Assembly: GCA_905250075.1 (NCBI GenBank)
Contig: CAJNOP010000008.1
Coordinates: 4,482,046 to 4,546,045, forward strand
Direction: 5' to 3'
DNA from: Rotaria sp. Silwood1
Lineage: Eukaryota; Rotifera; Eurotatoria; Philodinida; Philodinidae
Length of the DNA stretch: 64,000 bases
Part shown: in pieces, positions 52,614 to 64,000 of the stretch
Numbering within the stretch: the stretch's first letter is position 1
Layout of the letters: each line of letters opens with the position of its first letter
Notes under the pieces: generated by a model
Database searches by the model: none
Told to the model about the DNA's origin: nothing
What the model saw: only the letters and a program-made list of their open reading frames with translations
Position numbers and translations under genes: made by a program

Positions 52614-54131
52614 ATGTTATTTATTCGCATATACACGTCTATTAAACTCGTACTCAATATTCTCTCATATATGAATGTTTCGTCCAATTAACCATATGAA
52701 TAATATAAATCAAAGTCAAGTCCTTGTTTTATAGAAATGAAAAAAAAACTGATATATACTTACTACTTAGTTTTTTTTAGGAGGGCGTCCTTCAAGATGA
52801 ACATGATATTAATTAAATATCATATACTTTTCTGTGCAAGGTAATACACCAAAAATGAATAATGTGTACACAATTTAGTTACAAATTTTGGAGAAGGTTA
52901 TTTTTTTTATTGGAGAACAAATATTTGAGTTATACGTAATATGTATCAAAGTGGTGTTGTACTTTTAACAGAAAATTATTAATAATAGTCATCATCATCA
53001 TTACCATCATGATAAGTCGAAAAAAAAATGTATTTATAATGACGCGAGCATGATAATAATCAGAACATCACGGTGGATTCTGTAGTCCAGGGCTTGAAAA
53101 TCCAAGTTTTGCAGGTGACTTCGGAAACAATATTTAAAAAGCATTAGTTAAGAAATTTTCAATATAGACTATCACGAGGCATCGATAGTATCAAATCCAT
53201 CATGGTACTACAAAGCGCATATAAAAAGTGTTGATATAAAATTTCTTATAGAAGAGAGACTTTAAAGATATGGTCTATCCATAAATATTCAGCTGGCTTC
53301 GCTTCGTCTGAGCTTCTGTTATTCAACTATATTAAAATATAGATTCAATATCTATTTAAATGCAATAAATTTAACTAAGAAATAATAGAGCCATCCGTTT
53401 GATATATGTCGATGAATACAAAAAGATTATTCAAAAGTAAATCGAGCTTGCTATCGTGTATTTTCATGGTATCCTCTAACATTTGATGTAGACAAATACA
53501 TATCATGTGTTTCTTATTGAAGAAATACTACTAGTTCTCAGAACTTTTTGATTTCCGTTTGTATATGGTATTCATAAGTGTCGAGTTCATTCTATTGGTT
53601 TTTGGTGTTTGTTGAATATGCAAAAGGTGAACAAACATAGAGAATATATGTTCAAGAGTAACATCCAAGTTACTAGTTAAAATTTATTGTACTTGGTTGA
53701 CATTCTCGTTAAGAGAATATGTTGTTAGTAAACATATTTAAATAATTTTATTAAAATTGCTTTTCACTCTTTGTCATTATATTTTTACCTTAACTATGAA
53801 CAAGCTATGTCTGAACTTATTTTATCATTAGACTCCATGAGAATACAATGATAGAAATGGCTGAAAGGTAGTATATGATTGATGTTCTTCTGATTCCAAC
53901 AAAAAGGAATAGACAGTAAATTTGATAAATATATTTTGGCATGTTATCTAATAATGATCTTTTTCAATAATGATGTCAATTACAAATATACATATATTTT
54001 CTGTGTCTGTCCAACCTAATATATTCAAAAAATACAAAAAAAGAAACTGAAAATAGTCCGAAATTTATAAAACAATTCTTTTTTATTTCACTTTCACAAG
54101 ACATGTAGTAGTCAAATGAACTTATTACCGG
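52614..54131. other. Intergenic, no gene seen
   Basis: Left end is the presumed promoter of the small four-exon gene. A cat-rich run (atcatcatcattaccatcat) occurs near 52989. No exon or RNA gene recognised. Confidence 0.5.
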
Positions 54132-55479
54132 GTGTAACAAAAAATTTGCGATATTTTTTGTTTTGCATATATTATTGTTCAGGAGTATAACAAAACGTAG
54201 AACAACAGCAGTGAACATTTTTATAGGTCGCATCATGTAATTATGTGAATTGAGCTTATTTTTCACACATTATTTTTTGTTGTTCCAACGATCTTTCGAA
54301 GTTATAAATAGGCACGAAAGAGATTTGTCTATTTGTAATTTGAGTGTATATCAAATGCTCTTTTAGAATTATTGGTAAGTGTTTGATCACAATCCATATT
54401 TGTCTAAAAACTCTGACTTGTCTGATTTGCTACGACTAAAACGATCTTGTTGACACTATTCGGATTCTTCTTCCAGCTGAGTTCTTTTCCCATGCGTTAC
54501 TAGAGCTTCCCATAGAAAAAGAAGTCAATTTTTGACAAAATACTGCAAATATAGAAATGTGTTGGTCATAAGTGACATTTCTAGAATGCTTTATTTGAAA
54601 AGGTGTAACCAAACATGAAACTCACGTTATTTTCAAAATATGACCATGCGTCTAACTGAAAGAAAGAACTTTTTAAAGCTTCATATATATAAATAATCGA
54701 CAAAGGATTTCAAGAGCTGTCTAGCAGTAAAACATCATCTCAGAACTAAACATTCACTTTCATGAAAAGAATAAATTACTAAAAAATGTGTGGGAAGTAG
54801 GCTCAATTCATATAATTACATCATGCGACCTATTAAGATGTTCACTTCTATCGTTTTAAGTTAAGGCGAATGGAAGTTCGTAGAGAATTCGACGGCGCAT
54901 GTTTTGAAGAAAAAGATCAACATGTTTGTCATACCTAAGCAGATAAACATTTTCAAAAACGCGTTTAAACGCACAAAAAAGGGCTTAAAATCCATAAAAA
55001 GCGGACGTGTTTGGCTCACAATCGCGGTTCCCGACTGTTAGCAAAAAACGACCACTTTTTGTCCTTTTTGTGCGTTTAAACACGTTTTCAGCAAAAACAC
55101 GCTTGTAACCTCGTATAAACGCATAAAAAGAACATAAAAAGTAGTTATCTTTTTCCTTTTCGTGAACTGTGATTGTAATTATGATTGTGATTCATGAGTA
55201 TGAAAAAGATGACAACTTTTTATGTTCTTTTTATGCGTTTATACGAGTTTATCACCGTTTTTTTGCTGAAAACGCGTTTAAATGCACAAAAAGGGCAAAA
55301 AGTAGTCGTTTTTCGCTGACAGTCGGGAACCGCGATTGTGAGCCAAACACGTCCACGTTTTATGGATTTTAAGCCCTTTTTTGTGCGTTTAAACGCGTTT
55401 TTGAAAATGTTTGTCTGTTTGGGTACTCCTGAACAGAGATATATGCGAAGCAGGAAATATCGCAAAAATTTTGTTACAC
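54132..55479. mobile_element. Foldback DNA transposon (element A), interrupted by a nested element
   Basis: The terminal inverted repeats are about 55 bp: left 54132-54187 begins gtgtaacaaaaaatttgcga and right 55426-55479 ends tcgcaaaaattttgttacac. The interior (54932-55425) is a near-perfect palindrome centred near 55178. For example, ttcaaaaacgcgtttaaacg on the left mirrors cgtttaaacgcgtttttgaa on the right, and cacaatcgcggttcccgact mirrors agtcgggaaccgcgattgtg. Without the nested insertion it would be about 604 bp. It has no transposase, so it depended on an enzyme encoded elsewhere. The open frames inside are palindrome shadows. Confidence 0.75.
54188..54931. mobile_element. Element C nested inside element A, TA-flanked
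   Basis: The sequence between the left terminal repeat of element A and its inner arm is absent from the right side, where the two are contiguous. It carries its own inverted repeat: taggtcgcatcatgtaatta and gtgaattgagc near 54225-54255 against gctcaattcatataattaca and tcatgcgaccta near 54801-54834. The junctions read ggagTA before and TAcctaag after, consistent with a TA target duplication as made by Tc1/mariner-type elements. The ends (TATAACAAA, reverse complement TATGACAAA) are weakly similar. Confidence 0.55.
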
Positions 55480-55481
55480 TC

Positions 55482-56009
55482 AATAATTAAAAATGAGCTC
55501 ATGTTTGGACATTTTGATTATCAAAATTTTGTTATCAAATACAACACATATGATATTCAAAATCAGCATAAAAACTGAATCGAATAATATAGATTTTATT
55601 ACAAATTATTTGCCATCGAAATTCGATCTCTACTACTGTCTGATGAATTAAAACTCCACATAAAGCGTTTCATTTTTTTCCGGTATCCATTGAGAAAAAA
55701 AAACCAGTTTTGACTTAGACTTTTGGCCCATCGTAATATAGTAACTATTTTACTATATTACTAAAAGTTTGACTCAAAACTTATTTTTGTATCAGCAGAT
55801 ACCGAAAAAGAATTGAGACGTTTTACTTCGAGTTTTAATTCATCGGACTGTATGTAGTACAGATCGAGTTTCGATGAAAAATGTTTTGTAATAAAATGCA
55901 TATTATTCAATTCAACTTTTTATGCTGATTTTGAATATCACGTGCATTTTATTTGATAACAAAATTTTGATGATCAAAATGTTCAAGTATGAGCTCATTT
56001 TTAATTATT
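55482..56009. mobile_element. Foldback element B (528 bp), abutting element A
   Basis: An imperfect palindrome. The left end aataattaaaaatgagctca mirrors the right end tgagctcatttttaattatt. Inside, atcaaaattttgttatcaaa mirrors tttgataacaaaattttgat and gatattcaaaatcagcataaa mirrors the segment near 55922-55941. Arms are about 250 bp around a centre near 55745. It starts two bases after the end of element A. No coding capacity. Confidence 0.75.
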
Positions 56010-56498
56010 TTACCACTGATATCAAGAAACTTGATTTTACAAGCAATAGATCATTATTTTTTTAAACAGATACGTGACTTTTCCCCATCGGTATACTAAT
56101 TGTAATCCACTAAGAATAACTTTGTCATCATCCATGCGAAAGTTCTTGATAGGTTTAATGCGTACAGAAAGCCTTTTCAGGATTCTAATCATGTTTTGAG
56201 AGGACATAGCTTATTTTAGACAACAAAAATGACTAATTCAGTATTTTATACACAGTTTTACATGAAGAATTACAAAAGATTAGTTTTGAAATTTTAAAAC
56301 AGCAATAAAAATTAAGATTCGACATCATATTTTAATCTCCATCCATTTTAGATGTTTTTGAAAAACTCATTATTTTGAATTTTCTTCAGCGAAACCCAAC
56401 TTTCAAAACTCTAATATAGTATTTTTCTGATGTAACTGGATGAGCTCTATCCACACAAAACAAAAGAAACAAAAATAAATTTCGACTGAACACATTTT

Positions 56499-57379
56499 TT
56501 AACGAGAAACTGTATAGAAACGTACTTTCTTTTGCTTTTTTTTCTTAGAAAGGAACTTAAACATGATGTGTCATCTGTTCTGCTTTTAGTACTTTTTTTT
56601 GAGTGGTTTATTCCATTGCATGATGCTTCTTGTTAAAACAATCAAGACAAAAAAGCTTTATCACAGTCAGAACAGAATGTTTTTACTTTCTTTGCTGCCG
56701 TATAGCTTGTTTCTCTTGATTGTTGTGTCCTTCACTTCGCATAGCAATTAGTTCAGCGTCTGCCGACATTGCGCATAGATCTTTCCTTTTCTTCGAGCTT
56801 GTTTTCAGCGAGTGTGCGCTTCGAACGACTTGCTGATTGTTGTCTTGGACCAGGTTTCAGCTTCTCGAATGAGGTACCAAGGACTAAAGATCGTACAAGA
56901 CCTTCACGAAACTGCAGAATGGTCATGTCACTTGCGGCATATTTTTCCTTGTAAATCAGATAAGTATTAACTACTGCGGTTCCAAATATCAATTCAAATG
57001 CCACCTTTTTATAGCATTTTATATATCGTCTGAGACAATAATCAACAAGGAATGCGAAGCGCAAACCAGCTGATAAGAAGCTCGAAGGAAAGGAAGGATC
57101 TATGCGCAATGTCGGCAGACGCTGTACTGGCTGCTATGCGAAGAAAAGGACACAACAGACAAGAGAAGCAAGCTATACGGCAGCAAAGAAAATAAAAACA
57201 TTCTGTTCTGACTGTGATAAAGTTTTTTTGTCTTGATGGTTTTAACAAGAAGCATCATGTAATGGAATAAACGACTCAAAAAAAAAGTACTAAAGGCAGA
57301 ACAGATGACACATCATGTTTAAGTTCCTGTCTAAGAAAAAAAGCAAAAGAAAGTACTTTTCTATACAGTTTCTCGTTAA
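56499..57379. mobile_element. Inverted duplication of a piggyBac-like element 3' end
   Basis: Two 302-bp arms, 56499-56800 and 57078-57379, are reverse complements with scattered mismatches. For example, gtctgccgacattgcgcatag mirrors ctatgcgcaatgtcggcagac. They enclose a 277-bp single-copy loop. Both outer ends lie on TTAA (56499-56502 and 57376-57379), the sequence piggyBac elements target. The left arm plus loop carries piggyBac-type transposase remnants on the minus strand; the right arm repeats only the last part in the opposite orientation. Confidence 0.75.
56640..57109 (-). pseudogene. piggyBac-like transposase, C-terminal fragment
   Basis: The minus-strand frame 57109-56753 reads DYCLRRYIKCYKKVAFELIF, then GTAVVNTYLIYKEKY, then DMTILQFREGLVRSLVLG. 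This matches the end of the PGBD/DDE_Tnp_1_7 domain, where a Y-x-K-hydrophobic block is followed by alpha-helices containing VNAYILYK and a FR-x-x-hydrophobic-LL motif. A charged linker follows. Downstream on the same strand, near 56700-56640, a C-x2-C ... C-x2-C-x4-HH zinc-ribbon tail (FCSDCDKAFL, then CLDCFNKKHH after a one-base shift) fits the piggyBac C-terminal Cys-rich domain. The catalytic Asp residues and N-terminal half are missing, so it is inactive. Confidence 0.75.
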
Positions 57380-57386
57380 AATATAG

Positions 57387-57408
57387 TGTGGCCCATCAGT
57401 GGGCCACA
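57387..57408. repeat. Perfect 9-bp hairpin with tcag loop
   Basis: The arms tgtggccca and tgggccaca flank a 4-base loop, 8 bases after the right TTAA of the piggyBac-like inverted repeat. The local GC content stands out from the AT-rich surroundings. It could be an end of an older insertion. Confidence 0.7.
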
Positions 57409-57910
57409 TTGTGGCGAATGAGTTAAATTTTAAATTTCCCACACCTTACTAATTTTTACATTGAAAAATATGTTTTAATAATCATCGAACGATATTATAA
57501 CTAAAAACAAGAGACAATGTGTAATTATAAACTTTTGTCAATCTCCTTCAAGAATACCGACCGATTTTACGAGATGAATGTAAAAGACAAAGGCATTTTT
57601 TATTTGAAAGTCGTTTGTTAATGAAAGCAGCAACATTATTTCGTTTGTTTTTCTTTTCGTTCTTTAGTAGTCAAATTGGTCTATGTTGCTACTAGGAGAA
57701 ATCGACAATGTTTACTCAGTTTTTCGTTCGTTTTTTGTTTTTACTTTCAGTCTAAAGCATTTGTTTATTCGGTTTCACTACCGTGTTTCATTTTTATTTT
57801 AGTTTGAATTGAAGAAAAGAAATCTTTATGTTGGAAATTTTATTTCAGTTCCTATAAAAAATTTTATGCTACATATTTAATTCATTTTTCTTTTACAATA
57901 AACAAAAACG

Positions 57911-60900
57911 ATGCCTCCCAATAACAATGAAAAACAATTAAAACGATGTTTAGAAGCTGCTATTGAAATTTTGCATGGTATAATTACAAAATTTGAACCA
58001 TCAGCCGTATCTCAATCAAATACTATATCGATAAATTCAGTTGTGAATAATATGAATACATTCACATTAAATATAGAGGAAGACCAAGAAATGGATATAC
58101 TCAAAATGAAACTTGAAAATGCTTTCAATGACCATTTACCATATTTAACTACAATGTATCGAAATTATCTATTAAATTTTTTATATCAATATGATTATGA
58201 TGATGAAAAACGCAAATTTAAGGATCATTTGAGTATGAGTAATATTCTTCCATTATGTCGTGGTCTTCAAAGTCTCTTAGCTTCGATTGATGCTTTTCAA
58301 GCTGCTTGGGATGGAAAATTAACTATTGTTGAAAAATTTATTAAAAATTATCCAACTTTAAAAGATAAACCTGGACTTTGGGGTACAACTCTTTTATATT
58401 CAGCAGCAAAAAATGATCATATGACTGTGGTTGTATATCTTATTGAAAAAGCTAAATGTTCTGTTAATGCTCAAAATGAACAACATCTTGAGAAAATTTT
58501 AGCATCAACTAAGAAAGGCTTGGATTATGATGTTAGAGCAAAAGCTGCTTCAACTGCATTACATGGAGCTTGTTTTAATGGACATTTAGAGATAGTTCAA
58601 TACTTAGTTAAACATAAAGCGAATTATTTTATTAGAAATCAAGCTTTAGAAACACCACTAATGAATATAGGAACTAATGAGGATATTAGACAATTCTTTC
58701 GAAATTATCTTCTCTTAGGTTATTTAAAAACTTTAAATGATCTACCAGATAAACCTATCTTAGAAGAAACTAAACAAATAGTAGATTGTATTTGGGAATA
58801 TAAACCATTTGATGAATCTGAGTGGCATTCATTTTCATCTGATGAATCAGACTTATTACAACAATCTTTGATCATAGAACCGGATCAACAATTTAAACAT
58901 GAAATTCGTTTAACAGTAAACAATAGTATATATAATGTTTCAATGGCTCAATTCTTGCGTTCAGGTAAAAATCTTGATGAAAATAATTTAGCTTGGATTC
59001 GATGTCGTGGTTCATCAATATTAAATTTTGATTGTTATTCATTATGGCAAATTATGTTTCTAACACATCCAACAGTCAAATCAGATTCTATGCCATCTTT
59101 AAAAATATCTAATATACCAACAGTAGATGATTCGACATTCGAAATAGAACTTGCTTCTTGGTATAATTGTGATGCAAATACAAATTCAAGATTTGATTAT
59201 GCAATGAATTATCGTCAAAAAATTCTCGAATTAAGTTTAGATTTTATTAGTGATAAGAATTTAATTTTTAATTTTCAAAAATTTTCATTTACAAATAAGA
59301 AAAACACTATTACAGGTTTTATTCGATGGATACCAAAATTGGTATCAAATAGTGAACAAGATAAAAATAAAATAAAAAATATAGATAATTTTTCAGCAAT
59401 GACAAATTTAAATCCAATACCTCTTACTACAAAACGTCTTCAACAAATAACAAATGCAACTGATAGTTCTTTATCGAAAGATGATGAATTTCTTGAAGAT
59501 AGAAATGAAAATGATCCAACTTCATTCGCTTTTTCAGATGATCTTGGTAATGATGATGAAGGTGATTATTTACAAAGTTCAGATGAGGTAAATAGTCACA
59601 TATTTCATTTTAGTTGATTATTTATATTTTTGACTTAACCATTAGAAAACCAAGTTTATAAATTCTTATAATTGTGACAAAACAAGATCTTGTTCTAATA
59701 GAAATTCTTCTATTGAAAATTTTGATTAAAGAAAATGCGCTTGTAGGGAAACATGATCTTAAAAAAATGACAAATGTACGGGTAAAAAGTGATCCCCACT
59801 CTCATTTCACACACTTTGATAGGCATTACTATGATCATGATATACATATCTATTTAACAATAGTCTACTATAGAATTAGTCTGAAACACGGTTAAATTTA
59901 AGATACTTTTTCTGTTCATCTCTTACACTTCTTGTCACATTTCACGACTAACATTTTTCATCATTGAGATAAATTAGCATAGTAAATTATAAATAATCAT
60001 ACCATTCCACCTAAGAAATCTTTACTTCGAAAAATTTGCATAACTTTTACTAATCAGCAAAAATGAAGTAGTGATGGTTGGTTTTTACTGACATGACATA
60101 GTTTGGTTTTTTTTCATTAATACTTACATTTGTAATATAATTAAGAAGATTTTATAACAGTATATTTCACTAGAGAACTACATGAACTGAACACTCCTCA
60201 TCGTTTGATCTCATATAGGGTTCACAAGGAATTCTCGATAAGATAAAGAAAATCCTGAACATGTTTGTATACATGGGCCTCTGGAACCAAATTATGTCCT
60301 TTTTACTCAATTTTCGATCCAACTTTAAGTATTTAACAAAAAATCAAACCAAAGCATTTCGATCTTTAGTCTTGCCCATGGATAGAACTGATGACTGGCG
60401 GACTATTCCGAAAGTTTTAGCCAAAATAAATAGTTCTTTATTGAGATATTGTATTTCCAGGAAACGGTTCTATGATCGAGTTTACTTGAAAATTCAACAT
60501 CTCAATAAAGAAGAATTCTTTTTGGCTGAAACTTTCGGAATATTTCGCCAGTCATCAGCTCTGTCTATGGGCAAAATTTTAGCTCGCAATTCGGTTGTTT
60601 GATTTTTCAGTAAATACTTAAAGCGAGATCGAAAATTAAATAAAACAGTCACAACTCAGCTCTCGAAACTTAGAGACACAAACCCTTTTCAAATTTTTTC
60701 TAATCCTACCGAGATCTTCTTGTGAACCCACTATGAGCTGAAACGGCGAGTACCAGCTCCAAAAATTCCTTCACAAGAAAAACCAACAGGTATATTGAAT
60801 TTTACAAGTGACTTTGAGCAGTACTATGATTAACTGAAATAGATTTTTTTTCAGGTTTTATAAAGATTTCAAGAAATAAAAACTTTTAACTTATTTTCAG

Positions 60901-63448
60901 ACAACGAAGTCATCCGATAGTGGCATATGGACTGTCAATGATGTTATCAGTGATGATGATGAGTCTTCAATAACTGCTGATAGTCATGATGGAGCTGAAG
61001 AAGAACAAGACTCAAAAATTCCATCGGCGACAACCGATGATATTTCTGATGAGACAGAAAATGTTACAATCGAGGATTATCTTGATCCCAATGATGAAAT
61101 CTCTAATCCATCACTTTCAACAAAAATAGTGGAAAATACAGAGTCGACAGAAGACCATCAAATTGCAGAAACAATGTTAGAAAATTTAAGAAAAGAAATA
61201 GAAGAACTTAAAGCTGTTCGTGATAATGAAAAACAGAAAGCTATGTTACAATTAAACTCATCTAAAAAAACAACACATGAACTCGAAGAAAAATTAGCTA
61301 AAACTCTCCAAAAAACTGAACAATTGAATGCTGAACTAGAAAAAATTAAAAAAAAAGAAGAAAAGATAATGGAAATAACTAAAACTGTTCAAACTATCAA
61401 ATATACTAAAATTGAAAAGAATATTTTCTATGACTTTCTCGTACCAAAATATGGATTAATTCTTGATCATTTACAAAGAACAAAAAAATTAGACGATTTT
61501 TTTGTTGATAAAATACCAAAAATAACATTTGAAGAAAAACGTAATACATACACATTAACTGTTATTGGTATTCGAGTTCATCAAGATGCATTTAAAGAAA
61601 TCTTAAGAAGAGTATTAATTTTATCGAATATAAAACAACGAGCTATTGATTTTTATCAACGACATTTAAATCGAATAATAAAATCAATAAATAAAACACT
61701 TTTTAAAGTTCAACCAAACACTAAATATTGGAAACAATATAGTAAATTCTTATATGAATTATTAAAAGAAGAAAATATTCAATATTGCACGAAATTTAAG
61801 GATTTTATTGGATCAAAAACTTTAGAACTAAGTGAATTATTTATTCTAGGTGATTCAACATCACCATGGGTTGAAATAAGAAAAGCAACTAATTCATTTA
61901 TGACACAATATTCATTTACAAATGAAATTGAAAGACTCAAACATCAAGCATTAAACAAATTTATTGAACTAAATATTTCTTTTCAACGATTAAAACTTGA
62001 TATAAAACCAACAAAAGATTCAATCAAAGCTCTACAACATTTTATTGAAAAAATTAAACGAATTTTCAATGAAGATCCTAAATATATTGGTTACGAATTA
62101 ACTAATCTTCGTCGTATACCACACTTATTACAGCGATTAATGATTTATTATTGTTGCTTCACTATTCAACTACCTTTATATGAATCATCTATGGAATTAT
62201 TAAAAGAAATAAAAAAGAATACAGTGATTACTATATCAACATCAACTGGTTCAGGTAATAATATTCTTAAATATTTCATTAAATATCTTAATATGAAATT
62301 CACTTTTTTTTTCTACATTTTGTTTCTAGGAAAATCAACATTATTACCAGCATTGTTGATAGCTGAAGGATATGATAAAGTAATTGTAACACAACCTCGT
62401 CGTTTACCTTGTAGTTTAATTAGTGATCGTGTTAATAAAACCATGACAACTGATACAAGTCCTAATGCAGAAAAATTAGCTGGATGGGCTGTTAGCGGTG
62501 ATGAACGTAATTCACGAGCAAAAATTCTTTATTTAACAGATGGCTTACTAAAAGAACGTCTACTTAACGACGAACATTTTATTACAAATAATACAAGTGT
62601 TAATAGATCTATTGTTTTTTTTGTTGATGAAGTGCATGAAAGATCCGTTAATATTGATCTTTGTTTAGCATTAATAGCTCGAATGTTAGCTACGAATCAA
62701 GCATTATCATCTAAAATCAAAGTTATTATCTCATCTGCTACATTACATCCATCTGTACCAAAAGTTTTTCAACAAATAAATCATCTTAAGTTTTCAGAAT
62801 TTACAAAACCATTAATGGGTACTCTTTATCCTGTAACAAAATTTAAACGACCAAATGCAAATATTCTAAATATTGTACAAGAATTATATCATAAACGACG
62901 AAGACAAGATCAAATATTATGCTTTGTTAATTCAGCTTCAGAAGTTAATCAATGTTGTCGTTTATTAACTGAAATAAGTCAAAATACAATTGTTGCTTAT
63001 CCATTAATTCAAGCTCAATCATCTATTACTCAACAAGAATATCTTGAAAAAGGAAGTGTTTTCTTTTCAACAACAGTTGCTGAAACGTCTTTAACATTTC
63101 CATCATTAAAATATGTTGTTGATACCGGTATGATTAATATTCCTGTTTATGATATTGAAGGTAAACGAATGATATTGAAAGAAGTTCCTGCAGCTGAATC
63201 AACAATAAAACAACGTCTTGGACGTTTAGGAAGAACACAACCTGGAGAATATTATGCGTTGTATGATTCTGATGTTAAACATAAACCATATCCAACACCA
63301 CAGATATGTCAATCAGATTTAATTAGTATTGAATTTTCATTACGAAAATCACCATTGAAATGTGGATTAGATTATCTGAAAGAATTTTTACCTGAAAAAC
63401 CCAAACAACCAGCTATAGATTTTACTATTCATGAATTAATTAGAATGA
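57911..63448 (+). CDS. Ankyrin-repeat protein fused to a DEVH-box (DEAH-family) helicase, 3' end beyond or unresolved
   Basis: Exons 57911-59587, 60901-62254 and 62330-63448 join in phases 0 and 1; at least 1383 residues lie in the window. The frame reaches a GT donor at 63449 (gagtaagt) after RMS, so one or more exons follow. The N-terminal half has ankyrin repeats at about 155-265 (LLYSAAKNDHMTVVVYLIE and TALHGACFNGHLEIVQYLVK). A Ser/Asp/Glu-rich linker and a coiled coil (about 640-710) follow. The helicase core then has P-loop TGSGKST at 1008-1014, PRRLP, DEVH at 1110-1113, SSAT, CFVNSASEVNQCCRLL, TTVAETSLTFPSLKYVVDTG and QRLGRLGRTQPGEYY. These are the superfamily 2 DEAH motifs in order, so ATP-dependent RNA unwinding is expected. 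Ankyrin repeats may recruit a partner. The 75-bp intron inside the P-loop codons is in frame and could be misread as coding. Confidence 0.85.
60210..60737. mobile_element. Foldback element in intron 1 of the ankyrin-helicase gene
   Basis: A 528-bp inverted repeat in the 1313-bp intron 59588-60900. The left end ctcatatagggttcacaag mirrors the right end cttgtgaacccactatgag. The inner arms contain ctgatgactggcggactatt mirrored by aatatttcgccagtcatcag. The centre is near 60473. The 113-codon open frame at 60261-60602 is a by-product of the arms. No transposase is present and no target duplication was established. Confidence 0.75.
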
Positions 63449-64000
63449 GTAAGTCATTTTGATCATTTAACAAAAAAAAACATAAACTTATATTTTGTTA
63501 TTCAAATGCATACTAAATCAGGAATACTTTAGAATACAAATCTGTAGAGTTGGATTGAATACAAGGTATGAAAAAAATCTAGTGCTGCACATATTATACT
63601 GCGATAGTATTTGTACTATTTATCACTGTTAAAGTCTTCCTCTTGCCGTAGAATCCATACCATATTAGGTGAAAAATTTGTATGATAGGGTAACGGGTAC
63701 AAAATTATTTTTTAGTCAAAGTACAAGGCATAAGAAATACTTAACCTGCACATCTCTACTTTAAAATTTATTAAGATAAATCTTATTAATGACATTGAGA
63801 TTTGTACATAAAGGTTCTCAGTTTTATATTCTAAAAAGCAAACTTATATCATTATTCATCCTATTTCCTATTGTTTATCGAAATAAATCCATTTATATGC
63901 AATCTAAAAATATATAATGATATTCATTCTGATGAAAATTATATCTTGAATATTCTTTGATTTTAGGTTAGGAAACGAATATAATGAGAAGTAATCAAAT
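63449..64000. other. Intron or 3' flank of the ankyrin-helicase gene
   Basis: It begins with the strong donor gtaagt. A pyrimidine-AG acceptor-like site (ttgattttag) lies at 63955-63966, but the frame after it closes quickly in phase 1, so I cannot name the next exon. No other feature is seen. Confidence 0.5.

Noticed and set aside
55169-55483. Two frames on opposite strands with similar peptides
   Set aside because: They are mirror readings of the element A palindrome.
60261-60602. 113-codon frame between the ankyrin and helicase exons
   Set aside because: It lies wholly within a foldback element inside the intron.
1-64000. CRISPR arrays, prokaryotic operons, rRNA or tRNA genes
   Set aside because: None seen. 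Gene structure is eukaryotic throughout, and no cloverleaf or rRNA sequence was recognised.

Overview
The window reads as a piece of an AT-rich animal genome, most probably a bdelloid rotifer (Rotaria/Adineta type). Genes are split by GT-AG introns, many of only 50-120 bp. The gene content is metazoan: plexin, troponin I, BTB-BACK-PHR protein, UBASH3-like phosphatase, Cys-loop receptor. It also holds families I associate with bdelloids, including an NHL-repeat gene remnant and multi-copy Cys-rich membrane ectodomains. There are two runs of N (10 and 100 bases). All exon boundaries were chosen by reading splice sites and checking that phases add up to one open frame; no transcript evidence was available.

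Layout. 1-2418: no gene, one probable inverted repeat. 2419-6900 (+): 881-residue type I membrane protein with a Cys-rich insert, a Thr-rich stalk and one TM segment. 6901-10475: no gene. 10476-15907 (-): ten exons that join into one ~1330-residue protein made of three tandem TM-ectodomain-TM units; this is the most striking gene here. 15908-19049: no gene, one foldback repeat. 19050-20426 (+): UBASH3/TULA-type histidine phosphatase. 20427-24416: no gene. 24417-24764 (+): small unidentified protein. 26089-26540 (+): C-terminal end of a pentameric ligand-gated ion channel, cut by an assembly gap. 26713-28103 (-): troponin I, followed by a decayed tandem copy at about 29005-29776. About 31200-32093 (+): broken NHL-repeat gene. 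33288-35659 (-): BTB-BACK-PHR protein. 39343-51403 (+): complete 14-exon plexin. 52069-52613 (-): small four-exon gene of unknown function. 54132-57408: repeat-rich block with nested foldback elements and an inverted duplication of a piggyBac-like transposase 3' end. 57911 to past the right edge (+): ankyrin-repeat protein fused to a DEVH-box helicase.

The genes form no operon or pathway. Troponin I (muscle), the ion channel (neuronal) and plexin (cell guidance) are ordinary housekeeping of an animal body. A recurring theme is that several long introns contain long imperfect inverted repeats (foldback or MITE-like DNA): intron 1 of the first gene, intron 5 of the three-unit gene, intron 9 of plexin and intron 1 of the ankyrin-helicase gene.
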